NCBI RefSeq assembly: GCF_950023065.1
Contig: NC_088679.1
Coordinates: forward strand, 21,080,001 to 21,144,000
Reading direction: 5' to 3'
Source of the DNA: Planococcus citri
Taxonomy: Eukaryota; Arthropoda; Insecta; Hemiptera; Pseudococcidae
Length of the DNA: 64,000 bases
Positions 1-13,509 of the stretch are shown piece after piece. The notes below the pieces were generated by a model. It ran no database searches, was not told where the DNA came from, and saw nothing but the letters and a program-made list of their open reading frames with translations. Made by a program: the position numbers and the translations under genes. The number at the start of each line of letters is the position of its first letter. Positions within the stretch are counted from its first letter, which is position 1.

Positions 1-1924
1 CCTATTTTCCATTGAATGCTAATCTTGAATATTATACGTACTTAAAGTGACTCGATTTAAAACTCAAAAAAATGAACCGATCAATAATTAAGTTACATTT
101 TCTAATTTTTGTTCAAGAAAATCGCAGAACTAGACGAAATCTCTTAGAAAAAAACTGAATCATGTTCGTTAGTTGGGAGAAATTTTATGCTCTTCATTAT
201 TCAATTTTGATTTCTCTTCATTTGTTTTTCCCAAAAGATAGAAAATTTTTAAACCAAATAAACCTAAATCAAAAGAGAATGCAAAAATTATCACCAGCCA
301 AAATTTCAGGTGCTTAAAGTGGTTGGAAAAATCAAAATTTTAGGTAGGTACCAAATTGGCCTAAATAAAGCTGAAAATTTGGTATGTATGTAGATGTACC
401 CCATTTTTAAATATCATAATTATCTGAATCGATTGGAAACGGTTTTAAACTATTTTGGGCAGTTTTGAAGTCTTCAGCATATTTTTGAAAATTGACCCAA
501 TGAAGTTGAGAAGATGAAATTCATCTAATACCTACTTACTTTAAATTCAACAAGCTGAATCGATCGGAGGTACTTTCCAGTCGTTCTGGAGCCTCCAGAA
601 ATTTTTTTGGAAATTCCAGGTGCCGAAAAAACGTTTTAAAATCCTTCAAATTCAATTTCAAAAATTTTTCTAGAGGCTTCAAAATGGCTGAAATCATTCC
701 CAGTCGACTTGGCATGTCAAAAATACTGTAGTGAATTTTTCAAATTTTCAGTTGTGAATTCGTTGGAAAAATTAGTATAGGGGCTACAATTTCGATTTTT
801 CCTCATTAAACTTCTAAATGCAAAAATTGTCCAGATCCTCCCCACTCCCCCTACCAAATTTCAACTTTCTAGGTCAATTTAGCACAATTTTGTTTTTTTT
901 TTAATCGTTTTTGGCCCAAATTTTGATTTTCAAAAATTCGCCAAAAATCAAAAAATACACTTCAGCTCCTAAAATTTTGTCTGGTGAGATGCTGGGTGTG
1001 CACACTTCTGGAAACCTGGAAAAGTCAGGGAATTTCGGCCGTCTGGAAAAGTCAGGGAATTTCAGAAATTTCGAGCAATTTTCCTTCAAAAATTGGGGGA
1101 ATATTTTGAAAGTGTTCGTCTGTACTTTTTTAATAATTCTAGTAGTTTTATTGTATTTATTTTGGAAAAAATTTCCCTCGCATCACTCTGGTAATTTCGT
1201 TTAGTTCGGGCTTGGAACCGAACGTATCGAAAAAAAATGTGATTTTTTTTTAAAATGCAAAGGAGGGGTATAATTTTAAAAATAAGGTGTTTTTACTTTG
1301 AAAAGAAAGACCTGAAAAAATGGAAAAATTGGTCTGGAAAACCTGGAAAAGTCAGAGAAAACCATTTTCAGAAATGAGTGGACACCTTGTATGGCGATGT
1401 ACGTATTTTTGCGATCAATTTTGCTGTAAAAAAACTAGAATTTTATTCGTAAATTTGTCAAAAGCAAAATTTTTTGAAAATTTTTGTTTTTTTTTCAAAG
1501 ATGTGAAGAGCAATAAGTCTCAATAAATCATGACTCATAACTCATAAGTCATGAAGTTCTGTCCAAACAAAGTAGCAGACACTTTTCTGTACATAAAATG
1601 AGTAACACTGTGCAAATAAAAATGAAATTCAATTCTGTGCTCAGATAGAGTAAATATTTTTATTAAAATTGGAAAATATTCTCTAAAACGAAGATGGAAA
1701 AGTACTTTTTTGATTAGCACCTTAGAACGGTGCAGCTTACCTCTGTTTGAAAATAGTCAATCGACGCATTTTTTATCAATATTCAGTTGCAAAAGATCCA
1801 AGGTCGAAATTCGAGAATCAAGAGTGTCTATTATGATCATAATGATTTTTTTAAACAAAAAGAAACATAATTTACGACCAAAGTTGCCGTGAAAAGCATA
1901 AATGAAGCTCAAAATGGACCATAT
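1..1924. repeat. AT-rich flank with a copy of the GGCTCCAGAA dispersed repeat
   Basis: I see no gene here. About 540-1010 matches 29640-30090 in the same orientation: both have a 'gcctccag' or 'ggctccag' block, a 'ttggcatgt' block, then a run ending in 'ccaaaaatc', a short 'cacttcagc'-like stretch and 'aaattttg'. This looks like an old dispersed repeat family. Short ORFs at 911-1204 and 1320-1526 are made of lysine-, phenylalanine- and asparagine-rich translations of AT-rich DNA and have no domain I recognise. The rest, 1011-1924, is AT-rich without visible structure. Confidence 0.5.
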
Positions 1925-3307
1925 AGTAGAAGAGCTATACCCACTGCGATTGCCCTGAAATAACTGAAAGCTGGGACTGGTCTCAAAAGTTAGTATACAT
2001 ACCCATATTTTAAAAGCACTTGGTCTGCCAATCCGCCGCTGCTGCTTTAAAGCTCAGCGAAAGCTCAAAAGTTCACAATTTTTCTGAACTTTTGCCCCAG
2101 AAAACTGATGGCTCAAATTGGTGCCAAATTATAGCATTTTTCGCGCTGAATCCGAATATGTAGGTCTGCCGACCTTAAAGTGCTGCCAAAGCCCCGCCAG
2201 ACTGGATTAAAGGGGGGTCAAATTTCGCAAATTTCATCTTTTTGGGCTAAATTCGCATAAAAAGCTATAAAATCGATTTAAAAATGATTTTCAAGCAGTT
2301 TAACGAAATGCTCTATGGGTAAAATGATTTTTAGATGCCAAAATTTTTCAAAATTTTCATTTTTTGGGGGGTGGGGCATAAGGGGAGTGTCGAAAAATTC
2401 ACCAAATATGGCCTTGTGATACATCAAAATATATGTTTTTTGGACCACGGAATTCGATTATGGCAATATTTTTCACATCACCCAGTCCCCCGACCCGCAT
2501 CTGCTGCTTTAAAGTTCAGTGACAGCTCAACTTGAAATTTACCAAATTTACTCCCCCTTTGAACCGGTCTGGCGGGGCTTTGGCAGCACTTTAGGGTCGG
2601 CAGACCTACATATTCGGATTCAGCGCGAAAAATGCTATAATTTGCCACCAATTTGAGCCATCAGTTTTGTCGGGCAACAGTTCAGAAAAATTGTGAACTT
2701 TTGAGCTTTTACTGAACTTTACAGTAGCAGCTGCGGGTCGGGGGGCCGGGTGATGTGAAAAATATTGCCATAATCGAATTCCGTGGCCCAAAAAACATAT
2801 ATTTTGATGTATCACAAGGCCATATTTGGTGAATTTTTCGACAATCCCCTCATGCCCCACCCCCCAAAAAATGAAAATTTTGAAAAATTTTGGCATCTAA
2901 AAATCATTTTACCCATAGAGCATTTCGTTAAACTGCTTGAAAATCATTTTTAAATCGATTTTATAGCTTTTTATGTGAATTTAGCCCAAAAAGATGAAAT
3001 TTGCGAAATTTGACCCCCCTTTAAACCAGTCTGGCGGGGCTTTGGCAGCACTATAAGGTCGGCAGACCTACATATTCGGATTCAGCGCGAAAAATGCTAT
3101 AATTTGGCACCAATTTGAGCCATCAGTTTTCTGGGGCAAAAGTTCAGAAAAATTGTGAACTTTTGAGCTTTCGCTGAGCTTTAAAGCAGCAGCTGCGGAT
3201 TGGCAGACCGAGTGCTTTTAAAATATGGGTATGTATACTAACTTTTGAGACCAGTCCCAGCTTTCAGTTATTTCAGGGCAATCGCAGTGGGTATAGCTCT
3301 TGGACTA
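1925..3307. mobile_element. 1.4 kb foldback (long inverted repeat) element
   Basis: The left end reads TAGTAGAAGAGCTATACCC and the right end is its near-perfect reverse complement (GGGTATAGCTCTTGGACTA, 2 mismatches). The inversion continues through most of the interior: outer arms about 1931-2203 pair with 3031-3300, and about 2204-2500 pair with 2735-3030. The right arm also contains a direct duplication (about 2556-2745 resembles 3031-3200), so the centre is asymmetric. There is no transposase reading frame, so it is a non-autonomous foldback or large MITE. Flanking 'ATA' on both sides could be a short target duplication, but this is weak in AT-rich DNA. The copy is only moderately diverged between arms, suggesting recent formation or arm homogenisation. 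Confidence 0.85.
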
Positions 3308-4336
3308 ATAAAAATTAAACGTTTTTCTTCAAATTTCATTTCCATGACATTTTTACGATCCAGATAAATAATGATTTTTTTTTTAAAAAGTCGATTCTTG
3401 TTTTTCATTCGTGAAAAGGGAGAGAAGAAGTGGAAGCATTTGGAAAATTTCAGAATCAGTTTTTTTCCAACGTATTTTCAACCCTCCTCCTCATCTCCCC
3501 TTCATCACCCAAGTGTTTATCTTGCCTATACCTATGACCCTATGTATTTGTTTATTATATTTTAATCATCGAATGAAGTCAAATCCCATATTGAAATTTA
3601 TTGTTCGTTGATTAAATTTCCTCGGGCTTTGTTAGCACAAGTCTTACTATATTAATTATTTCTTTCTGAAATGTATTAATATAACCTTATGCAACAGAGA
3701 AAGCATTTATATTGGTTGAATATTGCGCACGTGATCGATCAAACGCCTCCGAGTCGAAAATTCCTCGAGTCTAGAAATTTTAATCATTTTTTCCTACGTT
3801 CAAATTTACATATCGTGATGTTATAAAATACGTCATAGTAATCACTTCTGTATTACGTACTCGGTGTCATAAATTAAAAAAGAAATTGGAGGGGAGGAAA
3901 AACAAGTGTCGGTCGTCTGCGTTTTTAATAAGCCAGTGTGATAGATAAGGTGATCTTATAAATGTAGGTTTTTTGCTTTGAAAGACGATAAAATTATATG
4001 TATTAATGATGAAATTTTTAAGTGAATAATGAATATGCATTGAAATGTACAAATGACGAGTGTATCTTTGAGAGATGTGTTTGTTGTATAAATGTGCTAG
4101 GAAAGAGGAGATGTTAGGTGAGAATTAATGGACGTGTGTATAGTGTTAAGGTAAAGAGATAAGAATGTGATTGACATTCCATCTTTCGTCTGATGTATTA
4201 TGTACTCGTAATATTTATACAACACTTTGGTATCGTTCTTATTCTCGATATTTGCACTCTATGTTTATGTATACGCGATTTATCGAGTGTTGAAATTGAA
4301 TCGAAGAATTCTTATTACGAAACTTTGCCTACGTAG
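3308..4336. other. AT-rich stretch without recognised features
   Basis: I see no coding exon, RNA gene or repeat that I can support. From about 3620 onward the sequence loses the long homopolymer and word-array character of the flank and looks single-copy; it leads into the exon-like ORF that follows. Confidence 0.4.
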
Positions 4337-4525
4337 GGATTGATTTACGATGAGAATGAAAGAAAGAAGCTCTCAGAAATTGAGGAAATCGATCATTATG
4401 ATTTCAAATTCATTCTCAGATATTGCTCCGGTCTCTGGGGCAACTCGTTGATGCAGGATTCCAGCGTAATTTGTGATCTGATCTCCTACCTCAAGAAAAA
4501 CTATATTCTGAAAATGAATTCATAA
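4337..4525 (+). CDS. orphan exon-like ORF, unidentified C-terminus (62 codons)
   Basis: An open frame runs from just after a CTACGTAG acceptor-like site (AG at 4335-4336) to a TAA at 4523-4525. The in-frame codon immediately upstream is a TAG stop, so if the ORF is real its 5' edge is the splice site, entered in phase 0. The translation has balanced composition, unlike the surrounding AT-rich frames: it begins GLIYDENERKKLSEIEEIDH, has an aromatic and hydrophobic middle (YDFKFILRYCSGLWG) and ends in a lysine-rich tail (KKNYILKMNS). No ATG lies near the start. It could be the last coding exon of a gene whose other exons lie upstream outside the window, or a pseudogene fragment. I do not recognise the family and see no partner exon between 3308 and 4336. 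Confidence 0.4.
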   Translation, partial: GLIYDENERKKLSEIEEIDHYDFKFILRYCSGLWGNSLMQDSSVICDLISYLKKNYILKMNS

Positions 4526-7500
4526 GACGACCTTGAAACTGTTCCATATTTATTTACATTGCCTGCTGTGAAAAATTTTATGGTTTTTGTGTGAATTTTA
4601 ATGTAGTCTATAGAAGTTTTATAGCTGTGTTTTTTATTTTAATATATTTAAGTAGGGATATATTTTCAATTTCATTCTTGCTGTGTGCAGTTTGACCTTC
4701 GAAGCGTTGATAATTTCGGTCTATTACAAGTACATTTTATATATTCGGTGTACTACCTCGCGACCAACCTGATAATGTTTAGTACGTACAATTCTCTGTG
4801 TCTCTTCCCCTCCTCCTTTTTTCGGTCTCAGGCTTAGTCATTAATCACCTCGTATTGTTTATTCTACGTGTAAATGTTTGTTTTACAATTACGAACGAGG
4901 TGAAAGTGTTGGTTGTTTTGCGGAATGGGTAGATCTACAATCACCATAGGCTGCTGCAGATTTTGGTTGAAGAGTCAACACGAGAAAAATGGCTGGTTTT
5001 CTTACTTAAGCAGTGATGCGTTTATTGTGAGGTGGTCGATTACCGCATGTGTTGGTAAATCTTTTGTCGTGTGTTTAATTGTTTACATATTGTAATGATC
5101 GACGAATTGGGTCATTGGGGGAGCCGAAGCGGAAATTGTAGTTTGAGAATGGTAAACAACTCGGGTGACTGACTGATCAATCGTGTTGGGAGTGATCCCC
5201 CCCCCCCCCTCAGAGGTTTGGAAATAAGTGTTTGTGTGTGGTAAAGATGTGATGGGTGATTTTGAAGGAGAGTTTAGTTTTTTTTTTTTTTTTCATCAAA
5301 GAAATTCTTGTTTTAGAGGTCCCAAGTTTTGTCAGAATAAAATTACTAGTCCCCTTTCCCTCGTACACTAAATCACGATTATTCCTTCAGTGATTTTACC
5401 GCAACCAAACTCTGTGCCTGCACATTTGAAATATTTCTCTAGCATTATACCTTAATTATACCTAGACACTTTCACTGTAAATTATCATTAGTTTCGTCGT
5501 TGGTCGTATTCATTACGATGGAATGTGATTTATCTTTCGTTAGTAAAGTTCTCTTTTTTAGAATCGGATATTTCTTCGGGAAAAGAGATAATTGAAATTT
5601 CTTTATTTTGAAGTTAGATTGTGCATAGCGTTCGTTGCTCGTTGAAATCATAAATGGCACAAGTTGATAATCAAATCAAGTAGTTATTTAAATTTGTCGT
5701 AGTAGAAGAGACGAAAAGGCCAAAGGTCAGATGAAAATTCGCGTCTGATGAAGGTAGGAGTTTTATTTTAATGCCTTCGATTTATTTTTAGGTCATTCTG
5801 TAAGATAAAATGCAGGTTTTTTATTTTGCAGACATATTGCGATGAGTTTTTTAGATTTATTCATCAGTTTCTCTTTGACATTTTTTTTTTTTTTTTTTTT
5901 TCATGGAACCAAGGTCGAGGGATTTATGATACTGGAGATTCCCTCGTATGATTATTTTTGATGCAGATTCGGTGAAAATGAAACGAGCAATTCAATCGTG
6001 TTAATTTGCTTGGAACTAAGGATCGTTTTTACGTATTATTTTTCGAATCTATAATCATCAAATTCATCATTGTAATTTTTAATTTTTCGAAAAAATAGTT
6101 CCGAATGTAGATATTTTTATTTTTTGCCATACGTTTGATAAAACATCGCTGTAATTTTAGGGGATAATTTCAACGATTCTTATCCTCTTGAAATTTAAAA
6201 GAAATCTGAAGAGGTTTATTTACATCCATTGTATAGTAATGTTTTTAATATAATTTGAAACACAGCCAGTAACTTGATTGTATGACTCAGCTCGCCCAAG
6301 TACTGGAAATTTATATACTTAAATTAAATTAAGGCCTGACACGTAGGATCGTAGGTCTGTGTATCTGCACAATATTCCATCGATATCGAATATTTTTTTC
6401 ATTTGATTTATTACATCGCTCAGGACGTTGTATCTGTTCATTAGACCATCGTCTCTGTGGTCTGATGGGGGTATTTTCGTGTTTAGTCATCATCATCGTT
6501 GAGATCGCGGTCAGTTTTTAATTTCTTCGTGCGATTTAGACCAACTCGTACTCGCTCATCGCTTCGGTGTCTGTTTTTATACCATTTCGTTGATTTTAAT
6601 TTCAGTTCCTTACGTCATAAAAAGGAGGTCTTACACTGATGTACAGCTGTATATGCCAATTTGCGAGCATTATGTAACTCAACTATATAGTTAGGTAGCC
6701 GAATATTTGACCAGCGTAATTTTATTTTTCTCTTGTTTGTTATAAAATACGGTCGAGAGGCGTGGTTCAGGTTTTAGCGAAAATAGTTTCATACCAATGA
6801 CGAAATACGCGTTTTATCGACGAGATGTGAGGTGTTAAATTGCGACTAGAATGATGGGAAATAAAATTCAGCTCACGGATACTTGCTTAAGTGTCTACAT
6901 TTGAATGAACATTTACGACTTCGATGGGATTTTTTTCTGAGGAAAGATTTTTCTTTCGTAGTCAAATATTGAAAAAATTATGCCTACTTACATAGAAAAT
7001 AGAGAGAATTTTGTTTTGCCTCAATTTTTATGGAAATGATGGTAATATCTTCCTCCCTCCTTCAACATTCCACTATTTTGAAAGCAAATAAAAATCATCT
7101 AATATATTTTCAGAAAAACTCCACCGATGAACCGATTAATATTTTTAACTCCAGAAAAATCTTTTTCTATAAATTTTCCATATCCTGCCTTGTTTCAGGG
7201 GTATCCAATTTTGTAGTTGTATTAGAAATCTGATACCAAATGTTCGAAAAATTGGAAAACTTTCACGAAAATTGGATGCTCAACCGCAAAAAACACCACT
7301 AGATGGGTTTTTATTTCAACTTTCGTTTTGGTTGTAATGATGAGGGGAGGGGGAGGCGGTTGAAGGATTTGACTCTCTACAAGAATTTCACATTTCATTT
7401 CGATTTTTCTTTTCAAAGTGAAATATGATCTCTCTCCCTCCCCTTTCCCAAAAAATCGAGTGGAAATCATATTTTTTTGGTTTCAATATTTTTTATGTTT

Positions 7501-10219
7501 AGAAAAATAATTTTCAATTCTTTCAATTTTATATGTATTTTTTGTGCATTGTTGGATCTTAAGGACTATTGGATTTTTATTTCGCCATTTTGAGAATTTA
7601 TTGTGATACGTATTTTTTTGGGGGGAGGGGGGGTCGTGATTGTTATGAGCAAGAATTTTTGATCAGAGAATCGTGACAAAAGAATAATATTTTCTCTCAA
7701 GATTTTATGGGCTTTGGGTAAAAAGGAAGCTGAGGAGAGTGACGATTTAAGAAACGGATATTCGATTGAATCATCGTTCCCGGTGTGGCTGTTTAAGTGA
7801 GAAGAAGAGGGCGGCGAGATGAAGGTAAAAATGTAATATATCCTGTGCGCGTAATTCGGATATCGAGATTCGTATGTATATGACTGGCTTACATAACCAG
7901 CCCGAGTTTAGGCTCAACAGTCAGCTATACGCGACTCGAATTGGCAAAACCGGTTAAGATTTCAGCTGTCGATATGAGTTTCTGTATAAATACAGTACAA
8001 ATAATGTATATGATGTAAGTTAAATGTACCCATATGACTGTCAGTATAATAATGGTTTTTAACGTTGTAGTAGGCAGTTTGCCTGTTGTTAAGTTTTCAC
8101 CTATTCTGCGTATGCGTTCAGTTATGACGTTCCTTGTAATTAAAATCACCGACGATGAAGTTTGCTCTATTCATACGACGAAAAAAAAATACACGAAGCG
8201 TAGAGTGTGCAGATAACTCGGGGTTTTTTATCGTATTGCTCGTGAGATTTTCTTATTAATGAATGAAGAAAAATGGTAGATTGAGAAAAAAGGCGGGAAG
8301 ATTAATGGCAAATAGACGATTCTGATTTTTTGAGGATAAAGTGGAAATTTTTCTCAAAAATCTAAATAAATGAAAGTTAGCTTGAATATTGAAAAAATTA
8401 TTCAAAATAAAGAGAAAATACATAATCAAACCCTAATTTTGTAAAATAACTTTTATGATATTTTAACGCTTTTTTTTTTGCAATTTTATGTATTTTTTTG
8501 AGTTTTTCAATTTTTTTTTTTTTTTTTTGGTATTTTCACAGTTGATGGCATTTTAAATTTAAATTAATATTCAAAATGCACATTTGGGTCTAAGGTCTGA
8601 GCCAATTTTATGGCGAGATATCTATAATATTTTGGCAATTTTTTAACAGTTTCAACGATTTTCAATCAGAATTGAGAGATTGGTGTGCCTAATAAAATTA
8701 ATTTGAAGGATCATCTCATGTTGAAAATTTACAAACGAGTTTTAAAAAAAAAAATAATTCCTCGGTTTTCAAAAGGCTCCAGCATTAGTTTGAAACTTTC
8801 GAACTCGAATCAGTTCAAAGTATCCAAACAATTGATATCCTTTCCTTCTCATCTCAAATATTTCTGTAGTTTTCCGGTTAGTGTATTGTATTTTCTGGTG
8901 CTGGAAAGTGGAAGGCATTAATTCGGAATGTATTTTCACATGAGTCACATCGATACAAGCACTGGCACATCCTTTTCGATAGTGATTCCACGACAGCACG
9001 TGAAAATAAATAAAACATAACCTTGCAGTCGTCCATGGTACACGTATGGCCTATTAAAATACAGCAAAGCTCATAGCTCGCTGCATAAATAATTAAATTT
9101 ATTTACCTAGCTACCAAAGGCACGATGAAGATGAGCTAAAAATCACTAATGTATAATGTATTGCCCCCTTGTCTGCATTTTCATCGTATCAAAATTCGAG
9201 ATTTTTACCATTTGCTCGCGTATGGTTAATATCAATCGTGTAGAGAAGTACATAGATTTGACCTAGTATACTCTCTGAGCGAATGCTATGCGAGAATAAA
9301 TTCCTTCCTCGGTGCTTTTCTGTGCCTAAATATAAATCATTGAAACGCAAACACGCGTGGAGGAAAAAAAAACAAAACTGCGATACTCGATCGAGAGAGA
9401 ATACCAAGTACTACATAGCGTACATACGTTGGTGAAATGAAATGTACTCGCCGATGTAAAACATTGTATTGATCGAACGATCAAGCGAAGTGATCGAATC
9501 ACCTAACGTAAGCTTGGGTGTACTTTACCGTGGTGTGTTTTTAGCATCGCGCATAAATGGATAGAAACCGGTTGTCGGGCACGAAGCTTCTTATTTATGG
9601 AATTGGCGCACGCGCATCTCCATCATAATGCTCATTGCTCACAAGTACAGGCAGCATTGAGTTACTGGCATCGCATTTGTCTTTTTATTATCGCGGTTTG
9701 CTAAACACGAATGTATTACCATGTATTGGTTATGGATACGGTTACTGGCGAGTTTGAATGACGATATCGCGTCACCTTTTATTTTCAAACATCAATAAAT
9801 TTAACCGAAAAAGATCGTGCCAAATGATTAGACTGCTGGATGGATTTTTTATGACACCGCTTATGATCTATGCAATTTGATACGTTGGGTACGAAATACG
9901 AATATGGCAGAAAATACGATCTTGGCGTCTGTTCAGAATCTCAATTTTATCATAATTCTAATCGATCTGTGTAATTTTTTTTTTTTTGAAAACCAGATAT
10001 TTATTCGTCGTTTCTTTTTTGTGGCGTTTGAAGGAAAATGATTTTACATCCTCGAATATCGATTTTCAGTTTAAGAAGGAACTGCGACTCAATTCGACTA
10101 CAAAAATTATTAATTTTGAATATTTTTCACCATATTTCGTTATTTTATTCGATATTTTGTTCATTTGTACTCCGGAAATGTCCACATCTTGTCAGAAAAT
10201 TTTGTAAATATGTAATGAG
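4526..10219. other. non-repetitive 5.7 kb stretch, possible long 3' UTR or intergenic DNA
   Basis: There is no ORF above background. The sequence looks mostly single-copy and lacks the element ends seen elsewhere in the window. If the upstream ORF is a terminal exon, the proximal part would be its 3' UTR. It contains long homopolymers: a C run near 5198-5210, T runs near 5278-5293, 5881-5901 and 8513-8528, and a G run near 7619-7632. I found no tRNA, other RNA gene or splice-bounded exon I could defend. Confidence 0.35.
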
Positions 10220-10375
10220 GACTGATGAGGGTCAGTTTTCATTTTTTTTCATTTTTTTTTTTTTTTTTGAAATTTGATGGTTTAGCCAAAAATTATGAAC
10301 AATAAAAATGACCTCATCAGTAAGATGTGGAAAAATTTCAAATTTTTGAGTCCATCTCTCCTCCCGGCTAGAGCT
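10220..10375 (-). repeat. SINE-like copy (poly-A tail on the minus strand)
   Basis: A T run (about 10235-10268) is followed by about 100 bp with the order 'ttgatgg', 'aaaattatg', 'atgacctc' and 'tttcaaattttt'. The same order follows T runs at 30901 and 39421. Read on the minus strand each is a short body ending in poly-A, as expected of a SINE. No RNA polymerase III A or B box is clear, so the family assignment is an inference from the three-copy comparison. Confidence 0.45.
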
Positions 10376-13300
10376 TCAAGTTTGAAAATGTTATTGGTTT
10401 TTACTAAAGAATGATGAGAAATCAATGATCAACTCGTTCAAGAATTTAAATTTAGTTTCCAAAATGCTCGATTAAAATATTGATTGAGAGAATGGTGCAT
10501 ATCAATAGTTTTGAAATTTTGATTGGGTGCCAAATTTTGAAATTTGTATGTACCATGGAGTCATTCAAGTGAAAAACGTATTTTCGAAACCGGTTTCATG
10601 TTTGGCAATTAATATTCCGACGATCTAATAATGAAAAATTCCATTCGATTTCTGTCATACTCCAACTCTATCGATTTTCTCGGTTTGTTTCGAGTACTTT
10701 TTTTCGTACATTTGGAGAAATATTATCGGCAACCAGTTTGAAATTGTCGAACTGGTTTTGAAAGGCTGTTAGAGGGGAAGATGGATAAATCGGGCTGAGT
10801 CATTTTTTCGATATTTTTTCAGCTTGCTATTTTTGGTGGTAAAGGATGATTATGGAGCCCATCATCAATGCTATCATCCTCCGGGGAGGATGGGACTTAA
10901 GAAACAAAATTTATGCACTTTTGGATCTAGTTTCGGTATCGAAATTTGACATGCAAGTCAAGGTTCCCTGTGCGAATTCTATCATTTTTTTTGCCCTCCA
11001 AAATTGGTTTTGAAATTCTGAAAATAATCTTCCTCCGCGCCCCCCCCCCCACGAATCTCCTGACAAAAATTTCAGTTTTATAAATATTTCCATCTTGATA
11101 CCGATTTTTAGCACTTTTAAAGTGGTGGAACGTTCCCAAATTATTCTGAACTCTTTTCGCGATGGTTCAAAAACGATTTTTATCCCCCTGAAATAATCTG
11201 AAATTATTCTCGAATATTCTAGTCAAGAAATCGTACTTTGAAAATTCGAGGTAAAATTTGAGATTCAAAGTATGCAGGTCAACTTTCTGAGGAGAAATGT
11301 AAATTACTTGAACTTTTTTTTACTATAAAATTTTTTATGACAAATTTCAGATTTTGGGGGTAAAAAAGGACATTATCAACATTCAGATAAGTTGTCGTGA
11401 AAAGAGAGAAATTTAGGATAATTTCTATTGCTGATTTCAATTGATTTTGGGTGTGAAATTGGTGGCTTTTGTGATGGAAAACTTCTCTTACATGCCAAAT
11501 TTCTAATTATTTGACCATAAAAATCTACAAGATCGAGATGAAAGTCTTAATATTTTGCATTTTGAAGCACCCCCTTCCCTTACATCCAGGATGGTTGGAT
11601 TAGGTTGTTGATTCCTATAGAAGTGTCTTGTTCCATTGTGAATTGGTTGCTGAGCAAAAATGTCAAAAAATTGCTTTCCCTTCCTTATTTTTTTAGGGTC
11701 CAATTTTCATTTTTGAGTCAAAATAATTTCGAAATTTTTTTTACAGAAGGAGCGTTCTTTTTGGCAAAATCGATGCTATGTATTTGAACTTTCAACACGA
11801 TATATTTAGCTGGAAAAGCTCAAATTCCTTTTTTCTCATCAGTATTCATCAAAAATCCAAAATTGAACTATTAATTTTTACTGATCTTGTTCAGGTTAAA
11901 ATTAAGATCTGAAATAGGTAACTAATCCTCAAAAATGTCAAAAGTAGGGTGCATTTTTTGATTCTCTGAGACTTGAAGATGCAGGAAGGTGAAGAATCAC
12001 TCAACTTTTATAGGTAGAAATTGTTCATCAAGTTTATTATGCTGCTAGCGAAAATGAGTTTTCTGGAGAGCCTTTTCAATTGAACCTTCGAAGTTGATTC
12101 TCGTAAAAGTGAATGAAATTTGGCAACGCTGCAGTTCATCAATTTCTTCAACTTATAAGTGTATATTATTAATTCTCAGCAACAAATCGTCGAATTAATT
12201 TCTTCACACATGAGAGAAAAGTACTCGTACTATCTTTCCAAGTGCTTACACCACCACCAACAACAACAACAAAATAACGACACAACAACCATTACCTATT
12301 TTTTTCCTTCTGGCCGCGTATACAAAAGCGTAATTTCCAAGCGTTACTAATTTCTTTTTGGCCATTAACCTCTCGAGAGTATGGGTACACAGCAGAGTAG
12401 ATATACGTACACTGCACATACATCGATGATGATGATGTCGTCGCCGGTTGCCCGTTGTCGTATACATAATAATTCCAGCGTAACGTATAGGTAAAGGTAG
12501 ATGTACCTCGTCATCGTGTCTCCTCTGGATACGGTCATACGATGATGATTTTTCATATATTACGTACACTGCATAGTATAATAATCTGAAATGTACGGAG
12601 TATACAGTACCTGCATATAATAGAGGTATCTCGTACAATATAATAGCTTCTCTTATTCAATGAACGACATAGTACCTAGAATATCTTTGACATACAAGTC
12701 GACTCTTCAAGGTTATCTCATTCTGTAATAAATTCACGGATGGATTACCTATCATCCTGTGGTGGTCCTTATGTATTTTTCTTGTCAAGTCGACTCGACT
12801 AGACAAACAAACCGATATGATGGGAGATGGATGATGGTAATGCTGAAAAAATCAAAGTGACGTTATTTTTTATCTTTTTTAAATCCTCGACCGATGATTG
12901 AATAATTTGTAAAACGAAACAGTAGCTGGAGGATTTGTTATTTATACTCGTACAAAACATTCTTACAACTGCTTGACATATTTTTTACCTATACATATTT
13001 TATAACTATGTGAACGAGATTTCGGTATTTATTTTGGTAAACATAAAATACGTTCTCTAACGCGTTGGAATAAGCATGACACAGAAGTCATGGATTATGC
13101 GATCTATCAGCACTCAGCAGTGTAAACTTTGAATACGAAGTTATCAATTCACCTACGAATTATTTTTACTATTTGAAATCTGATCAATGAAGATTTTGGA
13201 AAGAAGAATGAGGAAAAATTCAAAGGAATGAAGAAGGCGAATTTTTCAAATAGTTTCATTGATGAAAAAAACCAATAATTCCAGTATCTGTTTTTTGTTG

Positions 13301-13436
13301 TTACCGACTTTTCGGAGAAAAGTGGAGTATTGTATTTGTTGCGATAGTGGAAGTTGGGTCGGGGAGTGACTTTTCTTTGCGTTTCGAGGGTCTGGGATCA
13401 CGATAGGCTCATTCCCAAAATTTCAGGTTTCCTTAT
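10376..13436. other. AT-rich stretch without recognised genes
   Basis: No gene is supported. Visible items: a short hairpin with arms ATCCTCC/GGAGGAT near 10877-10892, a C run near 11041-11050, and a CAC/CAA-rich simple repeat near 12250-12300. The longest frame here, 12246-12638 on the minus strand, owes its length to histidine- and valine-rich translation of that simple repeat, so I do not call it a gene. Confidence 0.35.
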
Positions 13437-13440
13437 ATAA

Positions 13441-13481
13441 GGTTTATATATATAGATATATATAGAGATATATATATACAA
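13441..13481. repeat. AT-rich microsatellite (TATATAGA variants)
   Basis: About 40 bp of alternating TA with interspersed GA, for example 'tatatatagatatatatag'. It directly precedes the foldback element at 13.5 kb. Confidence 0.75.
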
Positions 13482-13509
13482 TTTTTTTTTTGAATTTTTG
13501 ATTTAATTC

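Noticed and set aside
2335..2896. Two near-identical peptides on opposite strands (2335-2535 + and 2606-2896 -)
   Set aside because: They are the two arms of the foldback element read in mirror frames. The similarity follows from the inverted repeat and does not show coding.
12246..12638. 130-codon ORF on the minus strand
   Set aside because: Open because of a CAC/CAA simple repeat (His- and Val-rich product); no motif, no splice context.
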